Below, in pieces: positions 1-5,316 of a stretch of 7,982 nt of DNA. A program made the translations under genes and the position numbers. A model generated the notes under the pieces. That model had not been told where the DNA came from. It ran no database searches and was given only the letters and a program-made list of their open reading frames with translations. The stretch is from an uncultured Collinsella sp. (GTDB lineage: Bacteria; Actinomycetota; Coriobacteriia; Coriobacteriales; Coriobacteriaceae): the NCBI GenBank assembly GCA_900552185.1, contig URYT01000083.1, forward strand, positions 1 through 7,982, written 5' to 3'. How positions within the stretch are numbered: the stretch's first letter is position 1; every line of letters begins with the position of its first letter.

Positions 1-949
1 GGTCGAAGGTGAGTACGGGTTCGGCGTCCTTGGCATGAGGACGCAACGACGGTGCATGCGGGGAACCGGTGGGCGCCTGGGCTTCGATGGCCGCGTGTGC
101 GGGGTCGACGATGCCCGAAATCAGGCGCTCAGCCTCATCGACATCCAAGCAGGGGGTACCGCTTACCATGCCATCGGCCTCGAGGCTATTGAAGATACGC
201 GTGACGCGAGGGCAGTCGACGCCGATGGCACGGAGCTCGTCGGCATGCGCGAAGACCTCGTGTGGCTCGCCCTGCAATGCGATTTCGCCATGATTGAGCA
301 CGAGCACGCGGTTGCAGTACTCCGAGAGCAGGGCGACCTTTTGCTCAACGACGACGATGGTGATTCCAAGTGCGCGGTTTGCCTCACGCAGCGTCTCGAA
401 GACCAACGTGGAGCTGGCGGGGTCGAGTGCCGCGGTGGGCTCGTCTAGAACCAAGACGCGCGGGCGCATGGCGAGGATGGCGGCGATGGCTACCTTTTGC
501 TTCTGTCCGCCCGAGAGCGTGGCGATCTCGCGGTCGCGCAGGTCGCTGATGCCGACGGTCTCGAGCGTTTCGCTCACGCGCTGCTCGATCTGGTCGTGGG
601 GAACGCCAAAGTTCTCGAGGCCAAAGAGCATCTCGTCCTCGACGATCGAAGCGACCATCTGCGTGTCGATATCCTGTAGCACACTGCCGACGATTTGCGA
701 CACGTCGGTGAGCGAGACTTCACAGGTGTCGTTGCCGTCGACAGTGACGGACCCAAAGAACGTGCCGGTGTAGTGGTGGGGCACGGCGCCCGACAGGCAG
801 GCGGCAAGCGTGGACTTGCCGGCGCCCGAGGGCCCGATGATGCCGATGAAATCTCCCTTGTTCACGCTGAGCGAGATGTGGCTGAGCGCCCGCTCGGTTT
901 GCGTGCCATAGGAGAACGAGACATCGTCGACGTTGATGATCGTTTCCAT
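1..949 (-). CDS. ECF transporter ATP-binding protein (EcfA-type ABC ATPase), 3' part cut by window edge
   Basis: This is the ATPase of an energy-coupling-factor uptake transporter, acting at the cytoplasmic face of the membrane with a T component and substrate-binding S components. About 316 codons are visible. They show Walker A GPSGAGKST (residues 39-47), Q-loop Gln92, signature LSGGQ (145-149), Walker B VLVLDEP with Glu170, and D-loop ALD (174-176). The usual switch histidine is Gln203 (VVVEQK). After the ABC domain comes a linker of roughly 60 residues rich in Ala, Pro and His. The frame then reads EPVLTFD at the edge, which resembles the start of a second ABC domain (compare INVDDVSFSY at residues 6-14), so a tandem EcfA-EcfA fusion is likely. 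The start ATG is preceded by GAAAGG at good spacing. It lies 106 nt downstream of the S-component gene on the same strand, so one operon is inferred. ABC family is certain; the ECF subtype is probable. Confidence 0.88.
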   Translation of the reverse strand, partial: METIINVDDVSFSYGTQTERALSHISLSVNKGDFIGIIGPSGAGKSTLAACLSGAVPHHYTGTFFGSVTVDGNDTCEVSLTDVSQIVGSVLQDIDTQMVASIVEDEMLFGLENFGVPHDQIEQRVSETLETVGISDLRDREIATLSGGQKQKVAIAAILAMRPRVLVLDEPTAALDPASSTLVFETLREANRALGITIVVVEQKVALLSEYCNRVLVLNHGEIALQGEPHEVFAHADELRAIGVDCPRVTRIFNSLEADGMVSGTPCLDVDEAERLISGIVDPAHAAIEAQAPTGSPHAPSLRPHAKDAEPVLTFD

Positions 950-967
950 GGATACCTTTCATAGTCA

Positions 968-1011
968 TTGGGGACGTTCTTTAATGACTAGTCGTTTAAG
1001 AACGTCCCCAA
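968..1011. repeat. 44-nt REP-like hairpin between two operon genes
   Basis: A near-perfect inverted repeat. The outer arms of 14 nt (968-981 and 998-1011, TTGGGGACGTTCTT and its complement) pair completely. After a T-T mismatch, the inner arms 983-988 and 991-996 pair over 6 more bp with one G-T, leaving a TA tip. No U-tract follows on the minus strand, so it does not look like an intrinsic terminator. The shape and extragenic position resemble REP/REPIN elements mobilised by TnpA-REP transposases. A related half (GGGACAGTCTTT, 1025-1036) lies alongside. As part of the transcript it could stabilise or insulate the S-component message from the ATPase message. The repeat class is inferred. Confidence 0.7.
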
Positions 1012-1055
1012 AAGCTAGCCGTTTGGGACAGTCTTTACCGATGGGGCACTGTGGG

Positions 1056-1628
1056 TTAGTTGAGCTTCAGGGCCTTCTGGATGGGCAGATAGAGGGCGCC
1101 GACCAGAATGGCGTTAAAGACGGCGGTCATGGCGACGACGGGCAGCATGGCGGCGGCGAGCTCGCCGACCACGCCGAGCATGGCCATCTTGATGATCATG
1201 AAGATGACGCCGGAGACAAAGGTGGTCAGGAAGGTTGCGACAATGGCGATGGCGGGCTTGACCTGACCGTTCTTGCCAGCGGCGTTGACGATGCCGGCCA
1301 TGAGCATGGCGGCGATGCCCTCGGCGGCAAAATCGACGAACGGCGAAGTGGTGGTGATCTGGATCACGGCAGCCGAGATGAGGCCAATAACGAGCGCCTG
1401 GCCGATGTTGGGGCGAACGACCAGGATGGTGAGGCAGAAGGCCGAGATGATGAACTCGGGGCTGATCATGCCGCCCGAGATGCCCGAGATGGCCTTGCCG
1501 ACGGTGAAGTTGAGGATGAAGCCGGCGGCGAGCAGGATGGCAAGCAGGACGAGGGCGCGGACATCGAGTTTGCCGCGGTCGGCGGTCTGGACGGTGCGGG
1601 GCTGGGTGGCGGCGGTGTTCTGAGACAT
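1056..1628 (-). CDS. ECF transporter S component, predicted tryptophan-specific (TrpP-like)
   Basis: A 190-residue integral membrane protein, probably the substrate-binding S subunit of an ECF importer. A polar N-terminus of about 22 residues is followed by about six hydrophobic segments (roughly 27-45, 53-71, 76-94, 100-117, 124-150, 155-182), the usual size and topology of S components. The patterns GGMISPEF and QALVIGLISA with TTTSP recall TrpP-type tryptophan S components, but similarity alone is modest. The main specificity argument is the upstream Trp-codon leader peptide and terminator. The start at 1628 is chosen because AAAGGA lies 8 nt upstream; the in-frame ATG at 1658 has no such site and adds residues not expected here. 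It is cotranscribed with the downstream ATPase. Alternatives are another aromatic compound or a tryptophan precursor. ECF S component is fairly sure; the substrate is inferred. Confidence 0.8.
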   Translation of the reverse strand: MSQNTAATQPRTVQTADRGKLDVRALVLLAILLAAGFILNFTVGKAISGISGGMISPEFIISAFCLTILVVRPNIGQALVIGLISAAVIQITTTSPFVDFAAEGIAAMLMAGIVNAAGKNGQVKPAIAIVATFLTTFVSGVIFMIIKMAMLGVVGELAAAMLPVVAMTAVFNAILVGALYLPIQKALKLN

Positions 1629-1705
1629 GGTGAAAATCCTTTCGGAAGGGGAGTGCAAGAGAAAAGCGGAGGCGCGTGATGCGAATGCGATCGGGCTCGA
1701 GATAG

Positions 1706-1736
1706 AAAAAGGCCCCCGGTCGAAACCGGAGGCCTT
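1706..1736 (-). terminator. Intrinsic terminator of the Trp attenuator
   Basis: In the minus-strand transcript, arms 1736-1725 and 1720-1709 form a 12-bp stem with a single G-U pair and a UUCG tetraloop. A run of five U follows (1710-1706, partly paired at the stem base). It lies 36 nt after the stop codon of the Trp leader peptide and 77 nt before the S-component start, the expected place for a transcription attenuator. Confidence 0.9.
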
Positions 1737-1786
1737 CCAATCACCTAGAGCGCAAAAACAGGCGTGAGGGACTCACTGTCGACCGA
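1716..1786 (-). promoter_or_regulatory. Candidate antiterminator pairing in the Trp leader
   Basis: Transcript segment 1786-1779 (TCGGTCGA, leader codons 19-21) can pair over 8 bp, one of them G-U, with 1723-1716 (TCGACCGG), which is the loop and upper 3' arm of the terminator. A ribosome stalled at the Trp codons (11-13) leaves 1786-1779 free. A ribosome that reaches the stop codon at 1775-1773 covers it. This gives the right regulatory logic, read-through when Trp-tRNA is scarce. It was found by eye and no folding energies were computed. Confidence 0.5.
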
Positions 1787-1841
1787 TCGTATTCGCATCA
1801 CGCCACCACCAGTTGTTAAGAGACTTCATCGTGTTCTTCAT
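1773..1841 (-). CDS. Tryptophan leader peptide (attenuator), 22 aa
   Basis: A short ORF that begins MKNTMKSLNNWWW and ends in TGA at 1775-1773. Three consecutive TGG codons occupy 1811-1803. The ATG at 1841 has AGGAG 8 nt upstream (AAAGGAG, part of GAAAGGAGCC). It is followed by a terminator and then by a membrane transporter gene. In trp attenuators, including actinobacterial ones, slow decoding of tandem Trp codons when charged tRNA-Trp is scarce lets an antiterminator form and the downstream genes be transcribed. The peptide itself probably has no function beyond its translation. Here the controlled gene is an ECF uptake subunit rather than a biosynthetic enzyme. The WWW run, good ribosome binding site and 3' terminator together make this call strong. 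Confidence 0.92.
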   Translation of the reverse strand: MKNTMKSLNNWWWRDANTIGRQ

Positions 1842-1899
1842 GTCGGTGGCTCCTTTCGTGATGCCATGGCGCGGTCGCACCTAGTTGCTGTTGCGCTGC

Positions 1900-1908
1900 A
1901 CTATAGCA
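1900..1908 (-). promoter_or_regulatory. Extended -10 promoter of the Trp leader operon
   Basis: On the minus strand TGCTATAGT is an extended -10 element (TG-n-TATAGT), which would place the transcript start near 1893, about 52 nt before the leader peptide ATG. No good -35 hexamer is seen at 16-18 bp, which extended -10 promoters can tolerate. Confidence 0.5.
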
Positions 1909-1926
1909 CAGCAAAGTGTGTGCGGG

Positions 1927-1965
1927 GAAATCTTTTTTGAAAAGATTTCAGGCGGGTTTCCCGCC
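1927..1965. repeat. Two adjacent perfect hairpins
   Basis: Arms 1927-1936 and 1940-1949 form a perfect 10-bp AT-rich stem (GAAATCTTTT) with a 3-nt loop. Arms 1951-1956 and 1960-1965 form a perfect 6-bp GC stem (GGCGGG) around TTT. They lie between the dipeptidase terminator and the Trp leader promoter. They may be backup terminators for minus-strand transcription or a barrier protecting the Trp leader promoter from read-through. Confidence 0.55.
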
Positions 1966-1979
1966 GGTCAAAAGAGTGG

Positions 1980-2023
1980 GCTGAGCGGGCGAGAGGCTGC
2001 CATTGCTGCCTTGCCCGCTCAGC
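1980..2023 (-). terminator. Probable terminator of the C69 dipeptidase gene
   Basis: The 11-nt arms 2023-2013 and 1990-1980 (GCTGAGCGGGC and complement) pair perfectly and begin 7 nt after the dipeptidase stop codon. The 22-nt interior is itself partly self-complementary. The downstream minus-strand sequence contains only TTTT a few bases on, so the U-tract is weak. Confidence 0.6.
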
Positions 2024-2030
2024 TAAGACG

Positions 2031-3962
2031 TTACTCCTTATTGCGACGGTAGAGGAAGTAACCGCCCGCGGAGATGACGGCAACGCCAGCGATGGCGAAT
2101 GCGGCCACCATGCGGCCATCAAAACGATCGCCAGTGGTGGGCAGGCCGCCCTTGGTGTTCGTCTTGTTAGTGGTTACCGTGGTCGTGGTGTCGGACTTGC
2201 CAGGCTTCTCAGGCTTGGCGGCCGGCTGCTCGGGCTTAGCGGGCTGCTCGGGAGTGCCAGGCTGCTCAGGAGTGCCGGGCTGATCCGGGGTGACCGGATC
2301 GGTGGCAAGAGCATCCTTGGCGTAGGTGATGGACACCTTGAGGCCGTTGGCCTCGGTGTTCAGGTCGCTTGGGGTAAAGGGCTGGTCGAAGTTTTCGGCC
2401 TTCTGATAGGCGCGCATCTCCTGGAGCAGTGCCTTGCACTTCTTGTAGGTGTTCTCGGTAGCAGCCTTGCCGGCCTTGTTGGCCAGGGCAGTGCGGCCCT
2501 CGGTGGTCGTCTCGGCCAGCATGGCGGCGTCAACTTCCTTGTTCTGCTCGATAAGCTCGTTCTGGAGCGCATCGAGGTAGGCACGGACGCTGACACCAAG
2601 GGTGTCAGGGTTCTCGAAGCAGAGCGAGCTGATGTCCATGAGGACGTAGTTGATTGAGTTCTCGGGCTCCTCGTTGTACACGACGTCAGTCTGGTTGCAG
2701 TGATCGAAGGAGACGGTCTGATCGCTGAAGTACGGGCTGACCTCAGTTATCAGAGCGGAGTACAACGGGATGGCGACGGAGTACGCGGCGCGGGAGAGCA
2801 TTTCCCACTGGATGGTAGCGACTTCGGGGTCATACCCGCGACGAATCTGGAAGAGGTTGATCTCGGTGTTGCGCTCGCTGCCGATGCAATAAACACCATC
2901 AGTGTTCGCGTTGAGGCCAGGGACGTTCTCGCCGCGGTTGCCAAAGGCACGAATCAGCTCAAAGGTGCTCCAGCCAGACTTGCCAGGCCTGAAGAACAGG
3001 GGCTGGATTTCGCTGACCATGGCTCCCTTTTGGTCAGGTTTTCCATCCTTCTTTACTGTGATAATGTCGTAATCTGTGCCTTCGGTCAGCTGACTACCAA
3101 AATAATCGCGGCCTTGCACATAGCGGGACCACTGGTTTACGCCGGAATCGGCGAGGCTTTCGCCATACGTTTGGGCGACATCGAATTTGCCGTCAGCGGA
3201 GTATTTGGCGAAGCCCTTCTCCACGGGCATGGACTCGATGCCCTCGGAGTGTAGGCAGTTCTCGGGGTCATCAAGGTCGACATCGTAGTTGAGGCTCCCG
3301 ATATTAGGGTTGAGCGACGCGACGTCGTCAGCGAGCTTCATGGCGATCCACTGATGGGCGGAAAGTGTGGCGAACAGCCAGGTCTCGTTGTTGTCGGCGA
3401 TGATGATCTGGTCGTTGGTGCAGACGCCTTGATCATCGATCAGTCTGCCGAGAAGCTCGACGCCCTCGCGGGCCGTGGCGCTCTCGCCCAGGATGATGCT
3501 GCCGTAACTGTACTCGCCCAGACCCACTTTCTCATCGATGTGGTCTGCTGCATCGGCCTCCTCGTTATAGGAGGTGCTTAGCGTGGCAGAGCAGGAGACG
3601 CCCTTCTCGTTGATTCCGGCCTCGGAATAGGCGTCGGTGCGACCCATCCAGTTGGAGGGGTGGTCGCGTACATAGCTGTAACGATAGGTAGGCTTGTTCG
3701 AAGTGTATTCAAAAGCAGATTCAATCGAGCTGTACTTAAAGCCAGGTTCGTGGGCAGGTTCGATGCCGTAGTGCTTAAGATAGCGCTTGCCAAAGTCCTC
3801 GGCGCGGCCGTAGTACGTATTGCCGTCGGCCGTATAGTTTTTGCCCATGTACATCTGCGTGCAGGCGAGCGCAGATGTCGGCATGGACATGATGGTTGCA
3901 GCTCCAAAGGCGAGGCCTATGCCTAGCTTCTTGAGCGCGTTGACGGGGTGAGTTTTCCTCAT
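2031..3962 (-). CDS. Secreted, sortase-anchored C69 family dipeptidase (PepD-like)
   Basis: A 643-residue N-terminal-nucleophile peptidase of family C69, which cleaves dipeptides from a broad substrate range. Residues 1-33 form a signal peptide (basic start, hydrophobic 13-27, ALA at 31-33). Cleavage would expose Cys34, the expected catalytic N-terminal Cys, in CTQMYMGKNYTADGNTYYG followed by RAED. The catalytic region runs to about residue 550. A Pro-rich spacer with EQPGTPEQP repeats (about 555-588) and a Thr-rich stretch follow. Then come LPTTG (607-611), a hydrophobic helix and a terminal RRNKE tail, the standard sortase signal. The protein should therefore sit on the cell wall, unlike the cytoplasmic lactobacillar PepD enzymes of about 470 residues. 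The start has GGGAGG 4 nt upstream. It is transcribed alone, with a hairpin in its 5' UTR. Confidence 0.9.
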   Translation of the reverse strand: MRKTHPVNALKKLGIGLAFGAATIMSMPTSALACTQMYMGKNYTADGNTYYGRAEDFGKRYLKHYGIEPAHEPGFKYSSIESAFEYTSNKPTYRYSYVRDHPSNWMGRTDAYSEAGINEKGVSCSATLSTSYNEEADAADHIDEKVGLGEYSYGSIILGESATAREGVELLGRLIDDQGVCTNDQIIIADNNETWLFATLSAHQWIAMKLADDVASLNPNIGSLNYDVDLDDPENCLHSEGIESMPVEKGFAKYSADGKFDVAQTYGESLADSGVNQWSRYVQGRDYFGSQLTEGTDYDIITVKKDGKPDQKGAMVSEIQPLFFRPGKSGWSTFELIRAFGNRGENVPGLNANTDGVYCIGSERNTEINLFQIRRGYDPEVATIQWEMLSRAAYSVAIPLYSALITEVSPYFSDQTVSFDHCNQTDVVYNEEPENSINYVLMDISSLCFENPDTLGVSVRAYLDALQNELIEQNKEVDAAMLAETTTEGRTALANKAGKAATENTYKKCKALLQEMRAYQKAENFDQPFTPSDLNTEANGLKVSITYAKDALATDPVTPDQPGTPEQPGTPEQPAKPEQPAAKPEKPGKSDTTTTVTTNKTNTKGGLPTTGDRFDGRMVAAFAIAGVAVISAGGYFLYRRNKE

Positions 3963-3981
3963 TTTCCCTCCCAGCGTGCGA

Positions 3982-4005
3982 AAGCCCTCTGTCGCCAGAG
4001 GGCTT
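3982..4005 (-). promoter_or_regulatory. 5'-UTR hairpin of the dipeptidase gene
   Basis: A perfect 10-bp stem (3982-3991 with 3996-4005, AAGCCCTCTG and complement). In the minus-strand transcript the loop is a GCGA (GNRA-type) tetraloop. Only UUU follows, so termination is doubtful. It ends about 10 nt upstream of the ribosome binding site and could stabilise the mRNA or affect initiation. Confidence 0.55.
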
Positions 4006-4196
4006 CAGCCAATAAAGACACCCCATTAGCGTAACGAACTGGAAACAATATTCATCTATGAAAGACACTTACTCGATAAGCGTGATGAAATATGCGACGA
4101 GCGGTTAATTGTACTCAGTTTGTAGCTTTACTTTAATAAAGACGCCCTGTAATTACTGTAGCCGAATAAAGTAGCTGGGAATGCCTGAAATGAAAA
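4006..4196. other. AT-richer gene-free region upstream of the dipeptidase
   Basis: No supported ORF. This stretch is visibly more AT-rich than its surroundings and should hold the minus-strand dipeptidase promoter, but no convincing -35/-10 pair was found. Three AATAAAG copies occur at 4011, 4135 and 4165. The first two are extended by a shared GAC-N-CCC. A GTAATTAC palindrome lies at 4149-4156 and CTTTA-A-TAAAG at 4131-4141. Confidence 0.4.
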
Positions 4197-4233
4197 TCCC
4201 CTGCTGTTTGGCAAATGCATAAACAGCAGGGGA
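4197..4233 (-). terminator. Strong intrinsic terminator of the lipid kinase unit
   Basis: Arms 4233-4221 and 4209-4197 form a perfect 13-bp stem (TCCCCTGCTGTTT and complement) around an 11-nt loop, followed on the minus strand by TTTTC. It lies 35 nt after the stop codon of the 30-residue membrane protein and closes that transcription unit. Confidence 0.82.
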
Positions 4234-4268
4234 GACGATAATTGGATGAATATCATACCAATGTGGAA

Positions 4269-4361
4269 TTACTTCTTCCGGCGGTGAATCACGTTGATCG
4301 CATAGCCGACGAGCATGGCCAAAACGATGATGATAAAGCCGAGCAGGGGATTGTCGTTCAT
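4269..4361 (-). CDS. Small single-helix membrane protein, 30 aa, function unknown
   Basis: An ORF of 30 codons plus TAA. The start ATG at 4361 is preceded by TAGGAGG, in which the TAG is the stop of the lipid kinase gene, so the two are translationally close (7 nt between stop and start). The product has a short polar N-terminus (MNDN), one hydrophobic segment (about residues 5-24, PLLGFIIIVLAMLVGYA) and a basic tail HRRKK, which predicts a cytoplasmic C-terminus. A strong terminator follows. Its position suggests a partner or modulator of the membrane-acting lipid kinase, but no family is recognised. The good ribosome binding site and clean TM-plus-basic-tail pattern argue that it is a real gene. 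Confidence 0.68.
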   Translation of the reverse strand: MNDNPLLGFIIIVLAMLVGYAINVIHRRKK

Positions 4362-4370
4362 AGGGTCCTC

Positions 4371-5288
4371 CTATTTTCCGAGCGGGGAGAATTCGTCGAC
4401 GATGAGGTCGAGGCATTGTGGAAGCGCGCGGGCTCCAAAGACGCCCGAATTGCTGGAGATAATCTCGCCATCGAACTGCATGCCCAGCGACGGGGTGCAG
4501 GTGATCTTGGCTTCCTTGGTCTGGATGATCTTGAACTGCGGGCGCCCGAGTACCTTGCCGGCGGGGTCGAGTGCGGCGGTGATCACGGTAGGCAGCAGCT
4601 GCACGGTGCGCACGGGTTCGATGACCGCAATGTCGACCATGCCATCGTTCATACGGCAGTCGGGGAACAGGTTGATGTCGTTTTGGATGACCGAGGTGTT
4701 GCCGGCCATGCAGCAGATGCCGTCGAGCTCCTCGACAATGCCGTCATGCTCAATCGTAAAGTGCGCCACCGTGGGATTGGGCGTGGCGAGCGCGGAGAGG
4801 AAGTAGGCGATCTCGCCGATGTCGTTTTTGGTGGGGGCGGCCTTCATCATGATCTCGGCGTCGAAGCCCGAGCCGGCGATGATGATAAAGCCGTGGCGCT
4901 TCTCGTTGCCGTTCTCGTCGAGCCAAAAGAGCTCACCCATGTCGACTTTGACCGTGCGACCGGCACGGCAGGCCTTGGCGAGCGCCGCTGCCTCGGGGGC
5001 ATTGCCGATGTTGTTGAAGAACAGGCAGGCTGTGCCGGAGGGGAAGACGAGCGTGGGGACACCGCACCCGCGCATCTGGTCGAGCACGTTGGAGACGGTG
5101 CCGTCGCCGCCCGAAACGACCACGCGGTCAAACTCGCGCACGTCTGCCACGGCATCCTCGGGCTCCATGCCATCGCCGATAAAACGCATCACGACCTCGT
5201 CGCCGCCCTGCGCGAGGGCGTGCGTGAATGCGTAGATTTCATCTGAGCTGGGGCCCGATGCCGGGTTGTGGATGATAAGGCAGCGCAT
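4371..5288 (-). CDS. Diacylglycerol kinase catalytic-domain lipid kinase (YegS/BmrU/DgkB type)
   Basis: A 305-residue soluble kinase of the DAGK_cat superfamily, which phosphorylates diacylglycerol or related lipids with ATP at the membrane surface. Visible motifs are NPASG (8-12) at the end of the first strand, the nucleotide-binding GGDGT (60-64), FPSGTACLF (82-90) at the position of the usual GTAND/GTANL motif, and FDGE (272-275) near the C-terminus. Its length matches the bacterial family. Cys88 replaces the usual Asn of the GT-x-N motif. The start at 5288 has only a weak ribosome binding site (GGGAAC), but the protein begins with the expected first beta strand (RCLIIHNP). It is followed 7 nt later by a 30-residue membrane protein and is divergent from RNase D. 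The lipid substrate cannot be read from sequence. Confidence 0.9.
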   Translation of the reverse strand: MRCLIIHNPASGPSSDEIYAFTHALAQGGDEVVMRFIGDGMEPEDAVADVREFDRVVVSGGDGTVSNVLDQMRGCGVPTLVFPSGTACLFFNNIGNAPEAAALAKACRAGRTVKVDMGELFWLDENGNEKRHGFIIIAGSGFDAEIMMKAAPTKNDIGEIAYFLSALATPNPTVAHFTIEHDGIVEELDGICCMAGNTSVIQNDINLFPDCRMNDGMVDIAVIEPVRTVQLLPTVITAALDPAGKVLGRPQFKIIQTKEAKITCTPSLGMQFDGEIISSNSGVFGARALPQCLDLIVDEFSPLGK

Positions 5289-5316
5289 ACTTACGTTCCC
5301 GTTCTGTGACTAACCG

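Larger units (their letters stand above)
1674..1803 (-). repeat. 21-nt inverted repeat bracketing the attenuator terminator
   Basis: Positions 1674-1694 and 1783-1803 are reverse complements over 21 nt with one mismatch (1687 against 1790). The arms lie 88 nt apart and the terminator is in the loop. The upstream arm in the transcript starts inside the third Trp codon and covers leader codons 13-20. The downstream arm lies after the terminator U-tract and about 46 nt before the S-component start. The helix can form only in transcripts that have already read through. Two further GG/CC pairs are possible past a 2-nt bulge. Confidence 0.85.

Noticed and set aside
1629..1658. Upstream ATG for the S component
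   Set aside because: It lacks a suitably placed ribosome binding site, while the internal ATG at 1628 has AAAGGA at 8 nt.
933..1679. 248-codon plus-strand ORF, Asp/Gly-rich
   Set aside because: It is antisense to the S-component gene, with low-complexity D/G/E/H composition typical of a shadow frame in GC-rich DNA, and it has no plausible ribosome binding site.
2205..2285. Short tandem repeat encoding GTPEQP-type units
   Set aside because: It is explained by the Pro-rich wall-spanning spacer of the dipeptidase and is too irregular to report as a separate repeat array.
3858..3864. Lipoprotein signal at Cys34 of the dipeptidase
   Set aside because: Position -3 is Ala, not Leu/Val/Ile, and the C69 family needs this Cys free as the nucleophile. 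A signal peptidase I site fits better.
4242..5246. 334-codon plus-strand ORF
   Set aside because: It lies opposite the lipid kinase, whose motifs are intact, and it also runs across the small membrane-protein gene. The composition is that of a reverse-frame artefact.
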